41,687 nucleotides of DNA from an uncultured Verrucomicrobiae bacterium (GCA_937957985.1 CALGOH010000144.1:1-41687), one strand, 5' to 3'. Numbered from the stretch's first letter, positions 1 to 8,222 are shown. Notes: a model not told the origin generated them from the letters alone. A program made the numbers and translations.

Positions 1-200
1 AGAACAAGAACCAGTTCGGCATCCGCCTGATCCCGATCGACCGGTCCGGCGCGCGCGGCACCCCGGTGCCGATGAAGGGCGCGACCCGGCGCCTGGTCGA
101 AACGGTCGCCGGGCAGGTCTGGCTGGTCGTCGACGAAGAGGACCAACCGCTCGGCTACCACCCGATCGGCCCGCGGCCGGCGACCGTCATCATCGATTGA
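1..200 (+). CDS. C-terminal fragment of an unidentified protein
   Basis: The frame is open from the left edge (first full codon at base 3) and stops with TGA at 198-200, giving about 65 residues. The fragment has basic stretches (MKGATRRLVET) and ends PATVIID. Its GC-rich codon use matches the main genome and differs from the three small genes to its right, so it probably marks the host side of the cassette region. I do not recognise the family, and the start and main domains lie outside the window. Confidence 0.5.
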   Translation, partial: NKNQFGIRLIPIDRSGARGTPVPMKGATRRLVETVAGQVWLVVDEEDQPLGYHPIGPRPATVIID

Positions 201-217
201 TGGGGAGCGCGGCTGAC

Positions 218-319
218 GCACCGACAGCTTCTCGACACGCCCGTGGTGGTGATATCAGGCGAAAACACGATTCGTGTTTTCCTCTGGAACCTACGGGCGG
301 ATGCGATTCACTATTGAGC
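218..319 (+). repeat. attC-like recombination site 1 (degenerate)
   Basis: The region between the fragment stop and the next gene resembles an integron attC site. The right end has ATTGAGC (313-319), one base off the GTTRRRY core at its first position, 7 bases before the next ATG. CGCCCGT (238-244) is complementary to ACGGGCG (293-299). A 17-base stretch (273-289) is identical to 859-875 in site 2, and in both sites it begins exactly 40 bases before the right core. The left core is poor (GCACCGAC near 219), so this site alone would be weak. It also holds a near-perfect palindrome at 261-281. Confidence 0.4.
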
Positions 320-325
320 CTAAGA

Positions 326-796
326 ATGAGCCTGCTCGCGACCGATCTTGTGAAGAGGCTCGCGGCGACTACTGAGCCGTTAGACCCCGATGACCCCAGC
401 CTGCTACTTGCCCGCGAGATCATCGCCAAGGTTCGGATGAGCGGCTTCGAGCCATGCGATTCGAGAGTTGCTAGTGAGGACTTTGATGACGAGGACGTCT
501 TGGCCCTGAGGGATGCGCTTGTGGACTACGCACTCCGATTCCCGGATGATCCGACGAGAGGCACTGCATACTGGGGACTTGCGGCCCTCCACGATCCGAA
601 CGAACTCGACCTACTGCGAGGCATTCTCAAGACCGAATCGACGAAGGAGCTTTTGGACGAGGAGGTGCTCTGGCAGGTCATGATCGGTCTAGACAATATC
701 GGTGAGGACATTCTCAAGCCCATCCAGAGTGATCCGGTTGAGCAGGCCGGTGATCGCTGGGCGGCCTCTCGCCTCTACCTTGAACGCAACCCATGA
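326..796 (+). CDS. Hypothetical cassette-type protein, helical
   Basis: This encodes 156 residues from the ATG at 326. The frame is open back to 197, but the upstream part overlaps the attC-like site, so the internal ATG (MSLLATDLVKRLA) is chosen. The protein is acidic, with no signal peptide or membrane segment. Its second half (AYWGLAALHDPNELDLLRGIL and later helices) has a HEAT-like, alternating helical look. GC is visibly lower than in the surrounding genome. It lies between two attC-like sites, 7 bases after the first, which is the normal layout of an integron cassette gene. Function is unknown; a catalytic role is not suggested by any motif I can see. Confidence 0.6.
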   Translation: MSLLATDLVKRLAATTEPLDPDDPSLLLAREIIAKVRMSGFEPCDSRVASEDFDDEDVLALRDALVDYALRFPDDPTRGTAYWGLAALHDPNELDLLRGILKTESTKELLDEEVLWQVMIGLDNIGEDILKPIQSDPVEQAGDRWAASRLYLERNP

Positions 797-805
797 AACC
801 AACTG

Positions 806-905
806 GCACAACAAAGCCGAAGCAGGTCGACCCCTGATAGTCTGCCAGTCATTTTATGCGTGTTTTCCTCTGGAAACCACGGGTCGATATAACTCACTGT
901 TGGGC
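806..905 (+). repeat. attC-like recombination site 2
   Basis: This is a 100-bp site between two small same-strand genes. The left core is GCACAAC (806-812, one mismatch to RYYYAAC) and the right core is GTTGGGC (899-905, a full match to GTTRRRY). The cores are complementary at 6 of 7 positions. Inner arms TCGACCC (827-833) and GGGTCGA (881-887) are perfectly complementary. Size, core order and arm spacing fit attC architecture, with the cassette genes reading rightwards. The right half is clearly related to that of site 1. No integrase gene is in the window. Confidence 0.6.
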
Positions 906-940
906 TAAGAAAACTACGCCGTTGTCCGTCACGAGAGTAG

Positions 941-1372
941 ATGAAGTTCTTGGCTTTGGCTGTAATAGCGTTGGCGACTGGTTGTGATCGACAGCCAGTT
1001 GCGACACAAGTCGATCCCAATCCAGTATTCGATGCTGCATTCGTCGAAGGAACCCGCATTGAGTTTGTCTCTTTGTGGACCGACCCTGCAGGAGACGATC
1101 CATCGATGGAACTCGCGGACCCGGGTGAGGTGGCGGGCTTCCTTGCCCTCTTCGAGTTCGAGACGTTTCCTGAGGGCTTCTGGGAACATTGCATGTGCAC
1201 TGGCGAGCCAGAGATCCGAGTCTGGGCGGGAGGCGTTTTGGTAGATCGATTTACGATCCACCATGGGAGAAGCATCCGTTGGAAGGCCTTCGAGACGGAC
1301 CTCGCTTTGACCGAGAGCAGCAGCAAAGAGGTCAAGGCGTGGTTGTCAGCCCAAGGCATCAGCTTCGAATAA
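941..1372 (+). CDS. Small lipoprotein, cassette-type
   Basis: This encodes 143 residues. The N-terminus (MKFLALAVIALATGC) is a lipoprotein signal with lipobox LATGC, so the mature protein should be lipid-anchored at Cys15. Distinct features are a C-x-C pair in EHCMCTGEPEI, an FTIHHGRSIRWK segment, and a C-terminal VKAWLSAQG helix. From memory, small proteins with a HCMC...HHG pattern are common among gene-cassette hypotheticals; I know no function. It starts 35 bases after the right core of attC-like site 2 and is followed by another attC-like left core, again the cassette arrangement. GC is lower than in the chromosome genes. Confidence 0.7.
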   Translation: MKFLALAVIALATGCDRQPVATQVDPNPVFDAAFVEGTRIEFVSLWTDPAGDDPSMELADPGEVAGFLALFEFETFPEGFWEHCMCTGEPEIRVWAGGVLVDRFTIHHGRSIRWKAFETDLALTESSSKEVKAWLSAQGISFE

Positions 1373-1375
1373 ATT

Positions 1376-1497
1376 GCCCAACAAGGCGCACGGCAGTTGA
1401 CTCTCACCAGCGCCCTTGTCGCAGACATTTTTGTCAGTTACGATCCACCCTGCGAATCGCGCTGGGTGCCATGAAGGTCGGGCCAGCTGCGTTTCGA
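1376..1497 (+). repeat. attC-like recombination site 3 (right end degenerate)
   Basis: GCCCAAC (1376-1382) fully matches the left core RYYYAAC and sits in GCCCAACAAGGCGC, a very typical attC left end. It starts 3 bases after the preceding stop codon. GCAGTTG (1393-1399) can pair with CAGCTGC (1484-1490) using one G-T wobble. The expected right core is poor: GTTTCGA (1491-1497) keeps only GTT and one other fitting position. The site therefore looks decayed at its right end, and the exact boundary is uncertain. Confidence 0.45.
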
Positions 1498-1511
1498 CGG
1501 TCTGACAAGAA

Positions 1512-1931
1512 ATGAAACCCACCAGCGAGACAGGATGGTGGATCGTCACCTACACGATTGCATTGGTTGGCCCGTCGGATGATCCGCCAAGGAGCGTGCC
1601 GGATCAGGTTCTGCGCAAGCTGGTGATGGTGCGCTGCGAGCACTGGAGGGAAGCGTTCATGAAGGCTCGGCGGATTGGGATTGACGATGAAGATTCACAG
1701 TCTGATGGGAGACGATGGCAGTACATGGGAATTAATGAACTCATCCCATTACCGGTGAACAACGAAGACGGACGGATTCTTGGTGCGCTGGACTTGACGA
1801 AGATGGAGAAAACGTTGGAGCGCCTGTTTCGTGATTGCATTGAAGACTACGGATTCGAGTCGAACTTCGATGAAGAGCGTGGCGGGCATTACTACCGGGC
1901 AATTGTGGACCCCGAGAAGTCTGGCTTCTAG
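1512..1931 (+). CDS. DUF4288-like small cassette protein
   Basis: This encodes 139 residues without signal peptide or membrane segment. The pattern WWIVTYTIALVG near the start, then a central REAFMKARRIG helix followed by GRRWQYMGINELIPL, resembles the small DUF4288 fold as I remember it; this assignment is tentative. The protein ends in an acidic, aromatic tail (GGHYYRAIVDPEKSGF). Codon use is clearly AT-richer than the chromosome: 26 of 60 bases in 1681-1740 are G or C. It is the last of three small same-strand genes separated by attC-like sites and is followed by a palindrome cluster, not by another clear attC. DUF4288 proteins occur among cassette genes but have no settled function. Confidence 0.65.
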   Translation: MKPTSETGWWIVTYTIALVGPSDDPPRSVPDQVLRKLVMVRCEHWREAFMKARRIGIDDEDSQSDGRRWQYMGINELIPLPVNNEDGRILGALDLTKMEKTLERLFRDCIEDYGFESNFDEERGGHYYRAIVDPEKSGF

Positions 1932-2225
1932 AAGTCACCGGCCCGGAAGTCCCCGGGAGGGCTGAAAGCCCGGCACATGCGGGGAGGCGAGAGAGCTGCG
2001 TTCCGGGCATGTTTCAGGCCTGCGGCCCTTGAATCCGGGCTCTTCCCGAACCCGGCCCTGCAGGCCGGGCTGGTATTTCACGGGCCGTTGGCCCTCTTGA
2101 GGAATCCGCGCCACGGAGCCCGGGGGGCTGAAGCACCCCCGGTTTGGTTGTTTCGTCCCTTCGGGACGTTCGATCGCTCGGCCTGAAGAAGCGCGATTGG
2201 TCGGCCGAAAGAGGTGCCACTCGAC
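1932..2225. repeat. Cluster of REP-like palindromes
   Basis: This gap between convergent genes is packed with short hairpins rather than coding sequence. Examples are GGGCTGAAAGCCC (near 1958), GGGCCGTTGGCCC (near 2081), GGGGGCTGAAGCACCCCC (near 2123) and CGTCCCTTCGGGACG (near 2154). The right edge touches the stop codon of the kinase gene, where the minus strand reads TAGGTCGAGTGGCACC. The cluster could serve as a two-way transcription end and fits the REP elements seen elsewhere in the window. Confidence 0.6.
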
Positions 2226-4826
2226 CTAATCGACCATCGCCTCGACCCACTCGTCGAGGTCTTGCGTTTCGGCGGCGGCGTCGCGCAACTGGTTGGCGAG
2301 GGCGTCCTGGCCTTTGGAGCGGGCGGCGGCCTCGAGCTTGCGGACGCGCTCGAGGTAGGCGTCGCGGATGCGCTCGACCTTGGCCTGGTGGCCCTGGTCG
2401 ATCTCCTGCTGCTTGTTGTAGCAGTAGGTGCAGACCTTGGCCATCTGCTCGGAGAGCATGACCTCGGGCTCCGGCGGCTCCCCGCCGACGAATTCGGGCT
2501 CCTCGGGCGCGAAGTCCTCGGGCGAGGGGACGCGGTCGTCATCGACCATGCGCTTGAGCGCCTCGACGTGCGGCTGCCAGATGGCGCGGTCGGAGAAATT
2601 GAGTCCGCGGAACCAGACGTCGAGGTCCCATGAGAAGGTGCGGGCGTTGGCGGCGAGCTTGTCGTCGCGCTCGGTGATGGCCTTTTCGAGCAGCTGGCCG
2701 GCGGTCTTGTTCAGCTCGTCGAGACCCTGGCCCTTGTTCTCCATTTCCTCCGGTTTGGTCTCGGCGCTTTCGGCGTCGTTGCTCCACTCGATGATGAAGC
2801 CCGAGGCGGGATCGTCCGGCGAGGTGTCGCGCCAGCCCTGACCCGGCACGAGCACCATGGCGGTGCCGTCGCCATCGGCGTCGCCGCTCCAGCGGGCGAA
2901 CTCCCATGGTTCGCCGGTGTCCCATTTCCACAGGTCGCCCTCGCGGCTGCCGCCGAGCCACAGGCCGTCGGGTGCGACGAGGTCGGAGGCGCGCGACTCG
3001 AGCCAGTCGGCCTCGGCCTTGGAGGCGGGCACGGCGAGGATGCCGCCGGCCTGGCGGGAGAGCCGCTCGGCCGCGCGGCGGTCCATTTCCCGCGGGATGA
3101 TGGCGAAATGGCGGGCGTCCTGGGACTCGGTGCCGGGCGGGAAGCTCGGGTTCGGCGCGTCGAGGGTCTCGCGCGTGCGGCGCAGCATGGCGGCGAGGGT
3201 GGCGGGATTCGAGCCGTCGCGGCGCCACTCGATGATGAAGGGGAAGCGGTCGGTGCGGCGGCGGGCGCGGAGCAGGCCGAGGTCGTCGAGCGCGGCGAAG
3301 TTGCCGACGCCGGGCGGTTCCTTGTCGAGCGCCCAGTCGGAGCCGTCGACATTCACCCAGCGGCCGCCGACCGAGCGTCCGGCGCCGACCCAGATGCTGG
3401 AGCGGGCGGGGACGAGTTCGGTGAACCAGGTGATGTCGTCGGCGGAGGAGACGATGGCGAGGTAGCCGCCGTGGTCCTCGGCGAAGGCCGCGGCCTCGTG
3501 CCAGTCGAGCGGTTTTTCGACCACGAAGAAGTCGCGCTCGCCGCGGCGGACGGTGCCCTTGGGCATCTCGGCGCGGCCGCCCGCGGCGAGGTCGGTGCGC
3601 AGGCGTTCGAGGGTTTCGAGCGGGGTTTCCTCCCTGGGTTCGGGTGGACCGGGCTGCTGTTGCTGCTGTTGTTGGCGCCTCCGTTCCTCGGCGAGCCGGG
3701 CCTGCTCCTCGGCCTGGCGTTTCGCCTCGATCTCGGCCTGGCGCCGCTGTTCGGCCTGTTCGCGTTCGTAGCGCGCCTGCTCTTCGGCGTTGCGGGCCTT
3801 CTTGGCCTCGTAGGCCTGGTAGGCGAAGGCGATGGCGACCAGCAGCCCGGCGATGATGAGCAGGTTGCGGATGATCGACCAGTTCGACCCGGCGCCGGTG
3901 GGCAGGACGGGCGCGGGCTGCGGGGTGGATGAGCCGGGTGGTCCGGCAGCCGCCGGGGAGCGCGGAGACCCGAGAGACTGCGGGGTCTTCGAGGTGGCGG
4001 CGGGCGGGGGCGGGCCGGCGGTGTTGGGTCCCGGGTTGCGCAGCCAGCCCTCGAGCGCCTCGGCCATGGCGGCGGCGCTGGCGTAGCGGCGGTTCGGGTC
4101 GGGATCGCTCGCCTTGCGCCAGATCGCGTCGAGGCGGATGTTGCCGGTCGGCTTCATCGGCTCGGCGTCCTCGACGTCCGGGCGCCGGCCGGTGACCAGC
4201 TCGTGCAGGATCACGCCCACGGCGTAGAGGTCGGCCCGGGCGTCGGACTGCTCGGGGTCCGCGAGATACTCGGGCGCCGAGTAGCCCGGCGTGCCCATGA
4301 CCAGGCCGGGTCCGTCGTAGTCGGCCGGGCGGGCGAGGCCGAAGTCGCCGATCTTGGGTTCGGCCTTCGGCGTGAGCAGGATGTTGGCCGGCTTGACGTC
4401 GCGGTGGATCACGCCGCCCTCGTGGGCGTGGGCGAGGCCGCGGCAGATGCCGAGGGTGATTTCGACGGCCTGCTTCGGCTCGATCTTCTTGTTGTAGGCG
4501 GAATGGTAGAGCGACTTGCCGTCGACATACTCCATCACGATGTATGGCATGCCATCGACATCGCCGTAGTCGTAGACCGAGATCAGGTTCGGGTGGTTGA
4601 GCCGGGCCATCGCCTTGGCCTCGGTCTCGAAGGAGGCGTGGAATTCCGGGTCGGCGCCGAGTTCCCGCGGCAGGATCTTCACCGCCACGTCGCGGTCGAG
4701 CGAGCGCTGGCGGGCGCGGTAGACGGCCCCCATGCCGCCCTTTGCGATGAAGGACTGGAACTCGAGGTTCGGCAGCAGCTCGGCGAGTTGCTCGAGATCG
4801 GGAGGCTGGAAGGACTCGTGGCTCAT
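2226..4826 (-). CDS. Membrane Ser/Thr protein kinase with two C-type-lectin-like domains
   Basis: This encodes 866 residues. A PknB-type kinase domain spans about 22-265: glycine loop around KGGMGAVY (29-36), catalytic Lys50 in VAVK, HRDVKPAN (141-148), DFG (161-163) and GTPGYSAPE. A proline-rich linker follows, then one membrane segment (about 317-336), a highly charged E/R/Q coiled coil (340-392), and two similar modules at about 425-535 and 570-682. Each module has a WxGAxR/LWLGGS core and ends in GFIIEW or PFIIEW, the pattern of C-type-lectin-like folds. The C-terminus is another charged helical region. By topology the kinase is cytoplasmic and the lectin-like modules lie outside, suggesting a sensor of an envelope or glycan ligand. 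The start ATG at 4826 gives a complete N-lobe. Confidence 0.9.
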   Translation of the reverse strand: MSHESFQPPDLEQLAELLPNLEFQSFIAKGGMGAVYRARQRSLDRDVAVKILPRELGADPEFHASFETEAKAMARLNHPNLISVYDYGDVDGMPYIVMEYVDGKSLYHSAYNKKIEPKQAVEITLGICRGLAHAHEGGVIHRDVKPANILLTPKAEPKIGDFGLARPADYDGPGLVMGTPGYSAPEYLADPEQSDARADLYAVGVILHELVTGRRPDVEDAEPMKPTGNIRLDAIWRKASDPDPNRRYASAAAMAEALEGWLRNPGPNTAGPPPPAATSKTPQSLGSPRSPAAAGPPGSSTPQPAPVLPTGAGSNWSIIRNLLIIAGLLVAIAFAYQAYEAKKARNAEEQARYEREQAEQRRQAEIEAKRQAEEQARLAEERRRQQQQQQQPGPPEPREETPLETLERLRTDLAAGGRAEMPKGTVRRGERDFFVVEKPLDWHEAAAFAEDHGGYLAIVSSADDITWFTELVPARSSIWVGAGRSVGGRWVNVDGSDWALDKEPPGVGNFAALDDLGLLRARRRTDRFPFIIEWRRDGSNPATLAAMLRRTRETLDAPNPSFPPGTESQDARHFAIIPREMDRRAAERLSRQAGGILAVPASKAEADWLESRASDLVAPDGLWLGGSREGDLWKWDTGEPWEFARWSGDADGDGTAMVLVPGQGWRDTSPDDPASGFIIEWSNDAESAETKPEEMENKGQGLDELNKTAGQLLEKAITERDDKLAANARTFSWDLDVWFRGLNFSDRAIWQPHVEALKRMVDDDRVPSPEDFAPEEPEFVGGEPPEPEVMLSEQMAKVCTYCYNKQQEIDQGHQAKVERIRDAYLERVRKLEAAARSKGQDALANQLRDAAAETQDLDEWVEAMVD

Positions 4827-4857
4827 GGAGGCGGTGGAGGCGCGGGCCGGGCCGACA

Positions 4858-6258
4858 TCAGGATAGCGGCGTCTGGTAGACGATCCATTCCGGAATCTTG
4901 ATGGCGGCGTTGTAGAGCGCGTGGAGTGCGATGGCCGTGAGCAGCGTGCGGCTGGAGGCGTAGGCCAGGGCGCAGGCGGCGCCGACCAGCGCCACGGCGA
5001 TGAGACTGGGCCACGGATAGAAATGCGCCAGCGCGAAAACGATCGCCGAGATCACCACCGCGGGCCAGACCCGGAGGCGGTTGGTCAGCGAGCGGAAGAG
5101 CACGCCGCGGTAGACGATTTCCTCGGCGACCGGCGCGGCGATGCAGGCGGTGGCGATGCCGAAGACGAGCCCCCAAGGACCGGATTCCTCCGGGCTGAGC
5201 CCGCCGGTGGGATCGATCGGACCCGAGGCGTCGATCGTCATGCGCAGTCCGAATTCACAGATCTGCAGGATCGCGAAGGCACCGAGGACCATCCGCCCGT
5301 CGAGCGGACCGGCGAGGCCGAGGCGGCTGACGGCGTGCCGCGCGCGGCGGAAGAGCAGCCCGAGGGCGATGAGCGCCGGCAGGAAGCTGGTGACGGTGGC
5401 GACCGCGACGAAGACGGGCATCGACATCACGGGACCATCGCCGGTGGCGACCGCGGCGAGGCCCTGGTTGAAGAGGTTTCCGAAGCCGACGAAGGCGAGG
5501 TAGGCGAGCAGGAAGACGCCGAGGCCGAAGGAAAGGTGCCAGCGGTGGCTGTAGTTGACCGGTCCCTTCGCGCGCCCGGCGCGGAAGAAGGCGAGCAGGG
5601 TGCCGGGGATGAAGACCAGTCCGCCGAGCGCGAGGGCGAGCACGGTGCCGCGCGCCTTCATCGCGTTGCTGACGAGGTGGCGGGTGCGGGCCTCGACCAG
5701 CTTGGCGGCGTAGTCGCTTTCCGGAATGTCGAGGGCCTCGAGGTAGGCCATGTCCCACCAGTGCTCCTCGCCGTGGATGATGCGGGAAATGACCTCCTCG
5801 GCGGACGGCGGCCCGGTCACGCCGAGCTGCGCGAAGGGCGCGGCGGCGGGGTTGCCGTTGCCGCGCAGGGCGATCATCACGCCCAGCGCGTAGGCCCCCT
5901 CGTCGCTGATCTCGCGCGTCGGCTCGTCCTCGTCCTTCCGATGCCGGGAGCGGATCATCGTTTCGAAGGACTCGATGTGGTGGTCGAGCGTGCGCGGCAG
6001 CGGATCGATCCCGAGCAGCGGCTGGACGATGGGAGGGAGGTGGGCGGTGCCCTCGGCGAGCCGCAGGTCGCGGTCGGCCTTGCGCATGGCGAGTTCCCAG
6101 GTCTGCGCGCGGTCGGTGGAAAGGCCGACGCCGCGGGGGTGGCCGAGGTGGTTGTCCCACAGCCAGACGCCGAGCAGGAAGAGCAGCAGCAGCAGCAGCG
6201 GCTCCGAGAAGCGGCGGCGCCGGAGCTTGCGATAGGGATTGTCGGCGGGCGGATGAAT
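4858..6258 (-). CDS. CPBP-family intramembrane metalloprotease (start uncertain)
   Basis: The C-terminal half carries the CPBP (Abi/CaaX protease-like) motifs: EEIVYRG, then FALAHF, then ALHALYN, within several hydrophobic segments. The N-terminal half has a membrane segment (LLLLLLFLLGVWLW) followed by a soluble region of about 150 residues and more membrane spans. The start is a puzzle. The frame stays open to 6528, but residues there look like the shadow of the divergent gene. No in-frame ATG, GTG or TTG occurs between the membrane segment and 6400. The first in-frame ATG, at 6087, would lose the first membrane span. I mark an ATT at 6258 as a possible start. The gene is divergent from another CPBP gene and lies 31 bases upstream of the kinase start. 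Confidence 0.75.
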   Translation of the reverse strand: MHPPADNPYRKLRRRRFSEPLLLLLLFLLGVWLWDNHLGHPRGVGLSTDRAQTWELAMRKADRDLRLAEGTAHLPPIVQPLLGIDPLPRTLDHHIESFETMIRSRHRKDEDEPTREISDEGAYALGVMIALRGNGNPAAAPFAQLGVTGPPSAEEVISRIIHGEEHWWDMAYLEALDIPESDYAAKLVEARTRHLVSNAMKARGTVLALALGGLVFIPGTLLAFFRAGRAKGPVNYSHRWHLSFGLGVFLLAYLAFVGFGNLFNQGLAAVATGDGPVMSMPVFVAVATVTSFLPALIALGLLFRRARHAVSRLGLAGPLDGRMVLGAFAILQICEFGLRMTIDASGPIDPTGGLSPEESGPWGLVFGIATACIAAPVAEEIVYRGVLFRSLTNRLRVWPAVVISAIVFALAHFYPWPSLIAVALVGAACALAYASSRTLLTAIALHALYNAAIKIPEWIVYQTPLS

Positions 6259-6394
6259 GGCGCGGGACGGAAGGGTGACGCGCGCACCCTCGGAGGAATC
6301 TTCGCCGGGGGCAAGCCCGGTGCGGTGCTTTCCACTGGCGGGGTGGTCGGACGGGGCGCACAGTCGGCACGTGACGCTGGATTTCGAGTTTTCG

Positions 6395-7270
6395 ATGAGC
6401 GCCGGGTTTCTGGGGCTGGCGCTGCTGGCCTTCGCGATCGGCGCGGTGGTGCGGGCGGTGGGTCCGGTGCGCCCGCCGGCCCTGCCGCGGGGGCCGGGAC
6501 TCGGCGGCTGGCGGATCGGCGACGGCATCTATCTGCCGCTCGACCTCGGCGTGGCGGCGTTTCTGATCGGCTTCTACGCGATCATCCCGCTCGTGCTGAT
6601 GGGGGCGACCGATCTCGGGGACAAGGAGATGGAAATCGGCACGGCGGCCCTGGTGATGAACGCCGCGGTCCAGTTCTTCCTGATGGCGATGGTGATCGGG
6701 GTGATGGCGTGGCGGCGGCACCCGGTCGACTGGCTCGGCTTGAAATGGAGGCCGGTGCCGGTGGTCCTGACCGTCCTGATCGTGCTCGGGGCCGGCCTCG
6801 TAGCGACGATGGCGACGGGTTATTTCGTCTACGGGCTCCAGGCGGTGGGGTACCAGGACTGGCTGCTCGGGCAGCTCGGCTTCCAGAGCCAGCAGGAGGC
6901 CGCCCAGGATGTGGTGAAGGCGTTTTCCGAAGCGGAGGGACCGGGCGTGCTGGCGATGCTGTGCCTGACGGCGGTGGTGGTGGCCCCGGTCACCGAGGAG
7001 GTGATTTTCCGCGGCTATCTCTATCCGGTGGCGAAACGTTTCGCCGGGCGCTGGGCGGCGGTGGCCTTCAGCTCGCTGCTTTTCGCGATGGTCCACCAGA
7101 ACGCGATGGCGCTGCTTCCCCTGGCCTTCCTCGCGGTGCTGCTGGCGCTGTCGTACGAACTCACGGGATCGATCTGGGCGCCGATCGGCATCCACATGTT
7201 CTTCAACGGGACGACCGTGGCCCTGCAGATCGCCCAGCGGATGGAGTGGATCACCCTGCCCCAGACATGA
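6395..7270 (+). CDS. CPBP-family intramembrane metalloprotease
   Basis: This encodes 291 residues from the ATG at 6395 (MSAGFLGLALLAFAIG). A GTG at 6371 in the same frame is an alternative. There are about seven to eight hydrophobic segments. CPBP motifs are present in order: EEVIFRGYLYP, FAMVHQN, and GIHMFFNG near the end. Members of this family are membrane-embedded metal-dependent proteases or putative ones; substrates are unknown here. The stop TGA overlaps the ATG of thiL (ATGA at 7267-7270), so the two are translationally coupled. It is back to back with a larger CPBP gene on the other strand, an unusual pairing. Confidence 0.85.
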   Translation: MSAGFLGLALLAFAIGAVVRAVGPVRPPALPRGPGLGGWRIGDGIYLPLDLGVAAFLIGFYAIIPLVLMGATDLGDKEMEIGTAALVMNAAVQFFLMAMVIGVMAWRRHPVDWLGLKWRPVPVVLTVLIVLGAGLVATMATGYFVYGLQAVGYQDWLLGQLGFQSQQEAAQDVVKAFSEAEGPGVLAMLCLTAVVVAPVTEEVIFRGYLYPVAKRFAGRWAAVAFSSLLFAMVHQNAMALLPLAFLAVLLALSYELTGSIWAPIGIHMFFNGTTVALQIAQRMEWITLPQT

Positions 7271-8136
7271 AGCGCCTGCGCGACGTCGGGGAGGACGCGT
7301 TGATCGGGCGCCTGGTGGCGGGCTTTTCCGCGGAAGGCCTGCTCGTCGGTCCGGGCGACGACTGCGCGGTGGTCGATCCGGGCAGGGGTCGGCTGCGCCT
7401 GCTGAAGACCGATGCGATCGTGGCCGGCGTGCATTTCGAGCAAGACGCGCCGGCGCCGGAGGTCGGCTGGAAGGCGGCGGCGCGGGTGATCAGCGACTTC
7501 GCGGCGATGGGCGGGCGGCCGGAGTTCCTGATGCTGACCGTGTCGCTGCCCGCGGACACCCCGCTGCGCTGGGCCGAAGGACTCTATCGCGGCGTGAAAC
7601 GCTGTCTCGACCACTGCGGCGGCGTGCTCGCCGGCGGAGAAACCACGCGCGTGCCCGATGGTTCGGCCGCGGTGATTTCGGTGTCCGGCGAGGGCAGCGT
7701 GGCGCGCGGTGCCGCGGTATTGAGATCGGGCGGAAACCCCGGCGACCTGCTGGCCGTGACCGGCCGGCTCGGGGGGTCGTTGGGCGGGCGGCACCTCACC
7801 TTTCATCCCCGCCTAACGGAAGGCGAGTGGCTCGCCGCGCACGGTGCCACCGCGATGATGGACCTTTCCGACGGACTGGCGAAGGACCTGCCGAGGCTGG
7901 CGAAGGCCAGTGGCTGCGGGGCGGTGGTCGATCGCGACAAGCTGCCGCGACATCGTGGATGTTCCATCGAGCAGGCGATGAGCGATGGCGAGGACTACGA
8001 ACTGCTTGTCGCCCTCGATCCCCGGAAGTGGAATCAGAAGGACTGGCCGGAAGATTTCGCGCCCCTGACCGTGATCGGACAGCTCGCCGAAGAGGGCGAA
8101 TCCTTCGAAGGCGGCTGGGATCATTTCGGGGCATGA
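7267..8136 (+). CDS. thiL: Thiamine-monophosphate kinase
   Basis: This encodes 289 residues, in line with the family length of about 300-330. It converts thiamine monophosphate to the diphosphate cofactor using ATP, in the cytoplasm. Matching landmarks are the N-terminal GPGDDCAVV metal-binding motif, LLKTDAIVAGVHF, the SDFAAMGGRP segment, LAGGETTR, MMDLSDGLAKDL and the late SDGEDYELL. The start ATG overlaps the stop of the upstream protease gene by 4 bases. Its own stop overlaps the ATG of a broken trmL copy in the same ATGA manner, so an ancestral protease-thiL-trmL operon is likely. Confidence 0.93.
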   Translation: MKRLRDVGEDALIGRLVAGFSAEGLLVGPGDDCAVVDPGRGRLRLLKTDAIVAGVHFEQDAPAPEVGWKAAARVISDFAAMGGRPEFLMLTVSLPADTPLRWAEGLYRGVKRCLDHCGGVLAGGETTRVPDGSAAVISVSGEGSVARGAAVLRSGGNPGDLLAVTGRLGGSLGGRHLTFHPRLTEGEWLAAHGATAMMDLSDGLAKDLPRLAKASGCGAVVDRDKLPRHRGCSIEQAMSDGEDYELLVALDPRKWNQKDWPEDFAPLTVIGQLAEEGESFEGGWDHFGA

Positions 8137-8222
8137 ACGACCGGTTCCACATCGTGCTCGTCGCGCCGCATGTCGAAGGCGGGAGCAGACCATCTTCGGC
8201 CCGGAGGGCCGTTGGAAATTAG
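8133..8222 (+). pseudogene. Truncated copy of the trmL start
   Basis: The ATG at 8133 overlaps the thiL stop and opens a 29-codon frame beginning MNDRFHIVLVAPHVEGG. The stretch TTCCACATCGTGCTCGTCGC is identical to the start of the intact trmL at 8924-8943; after one mismatch, CCG also matches. Beyond that the frame runs into the REP element that flanks the transposase. I read it as the original trmL 5' end, cut off by the RAYT/REP unit; it is too short to encode a working methyltransferase. Confidence 0.65.

Noticed and set aside
775..1428. A minus-strand open frame of 217 codons across the second attC-like site
   Set aside because: It covers the plus-strand lipoprotein gene and the attC-like site and has no recognisable domain; the plus-strand gene has a clear lipobox.
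4921..8136. A single plus-strand open frame of about 1070 codons
   Set aside because: Its first three quarters is low-complexity shadow of the minus-strand protease and runs out of frame across the plus-strand protease; only the last 289 codons, thiL, are real.
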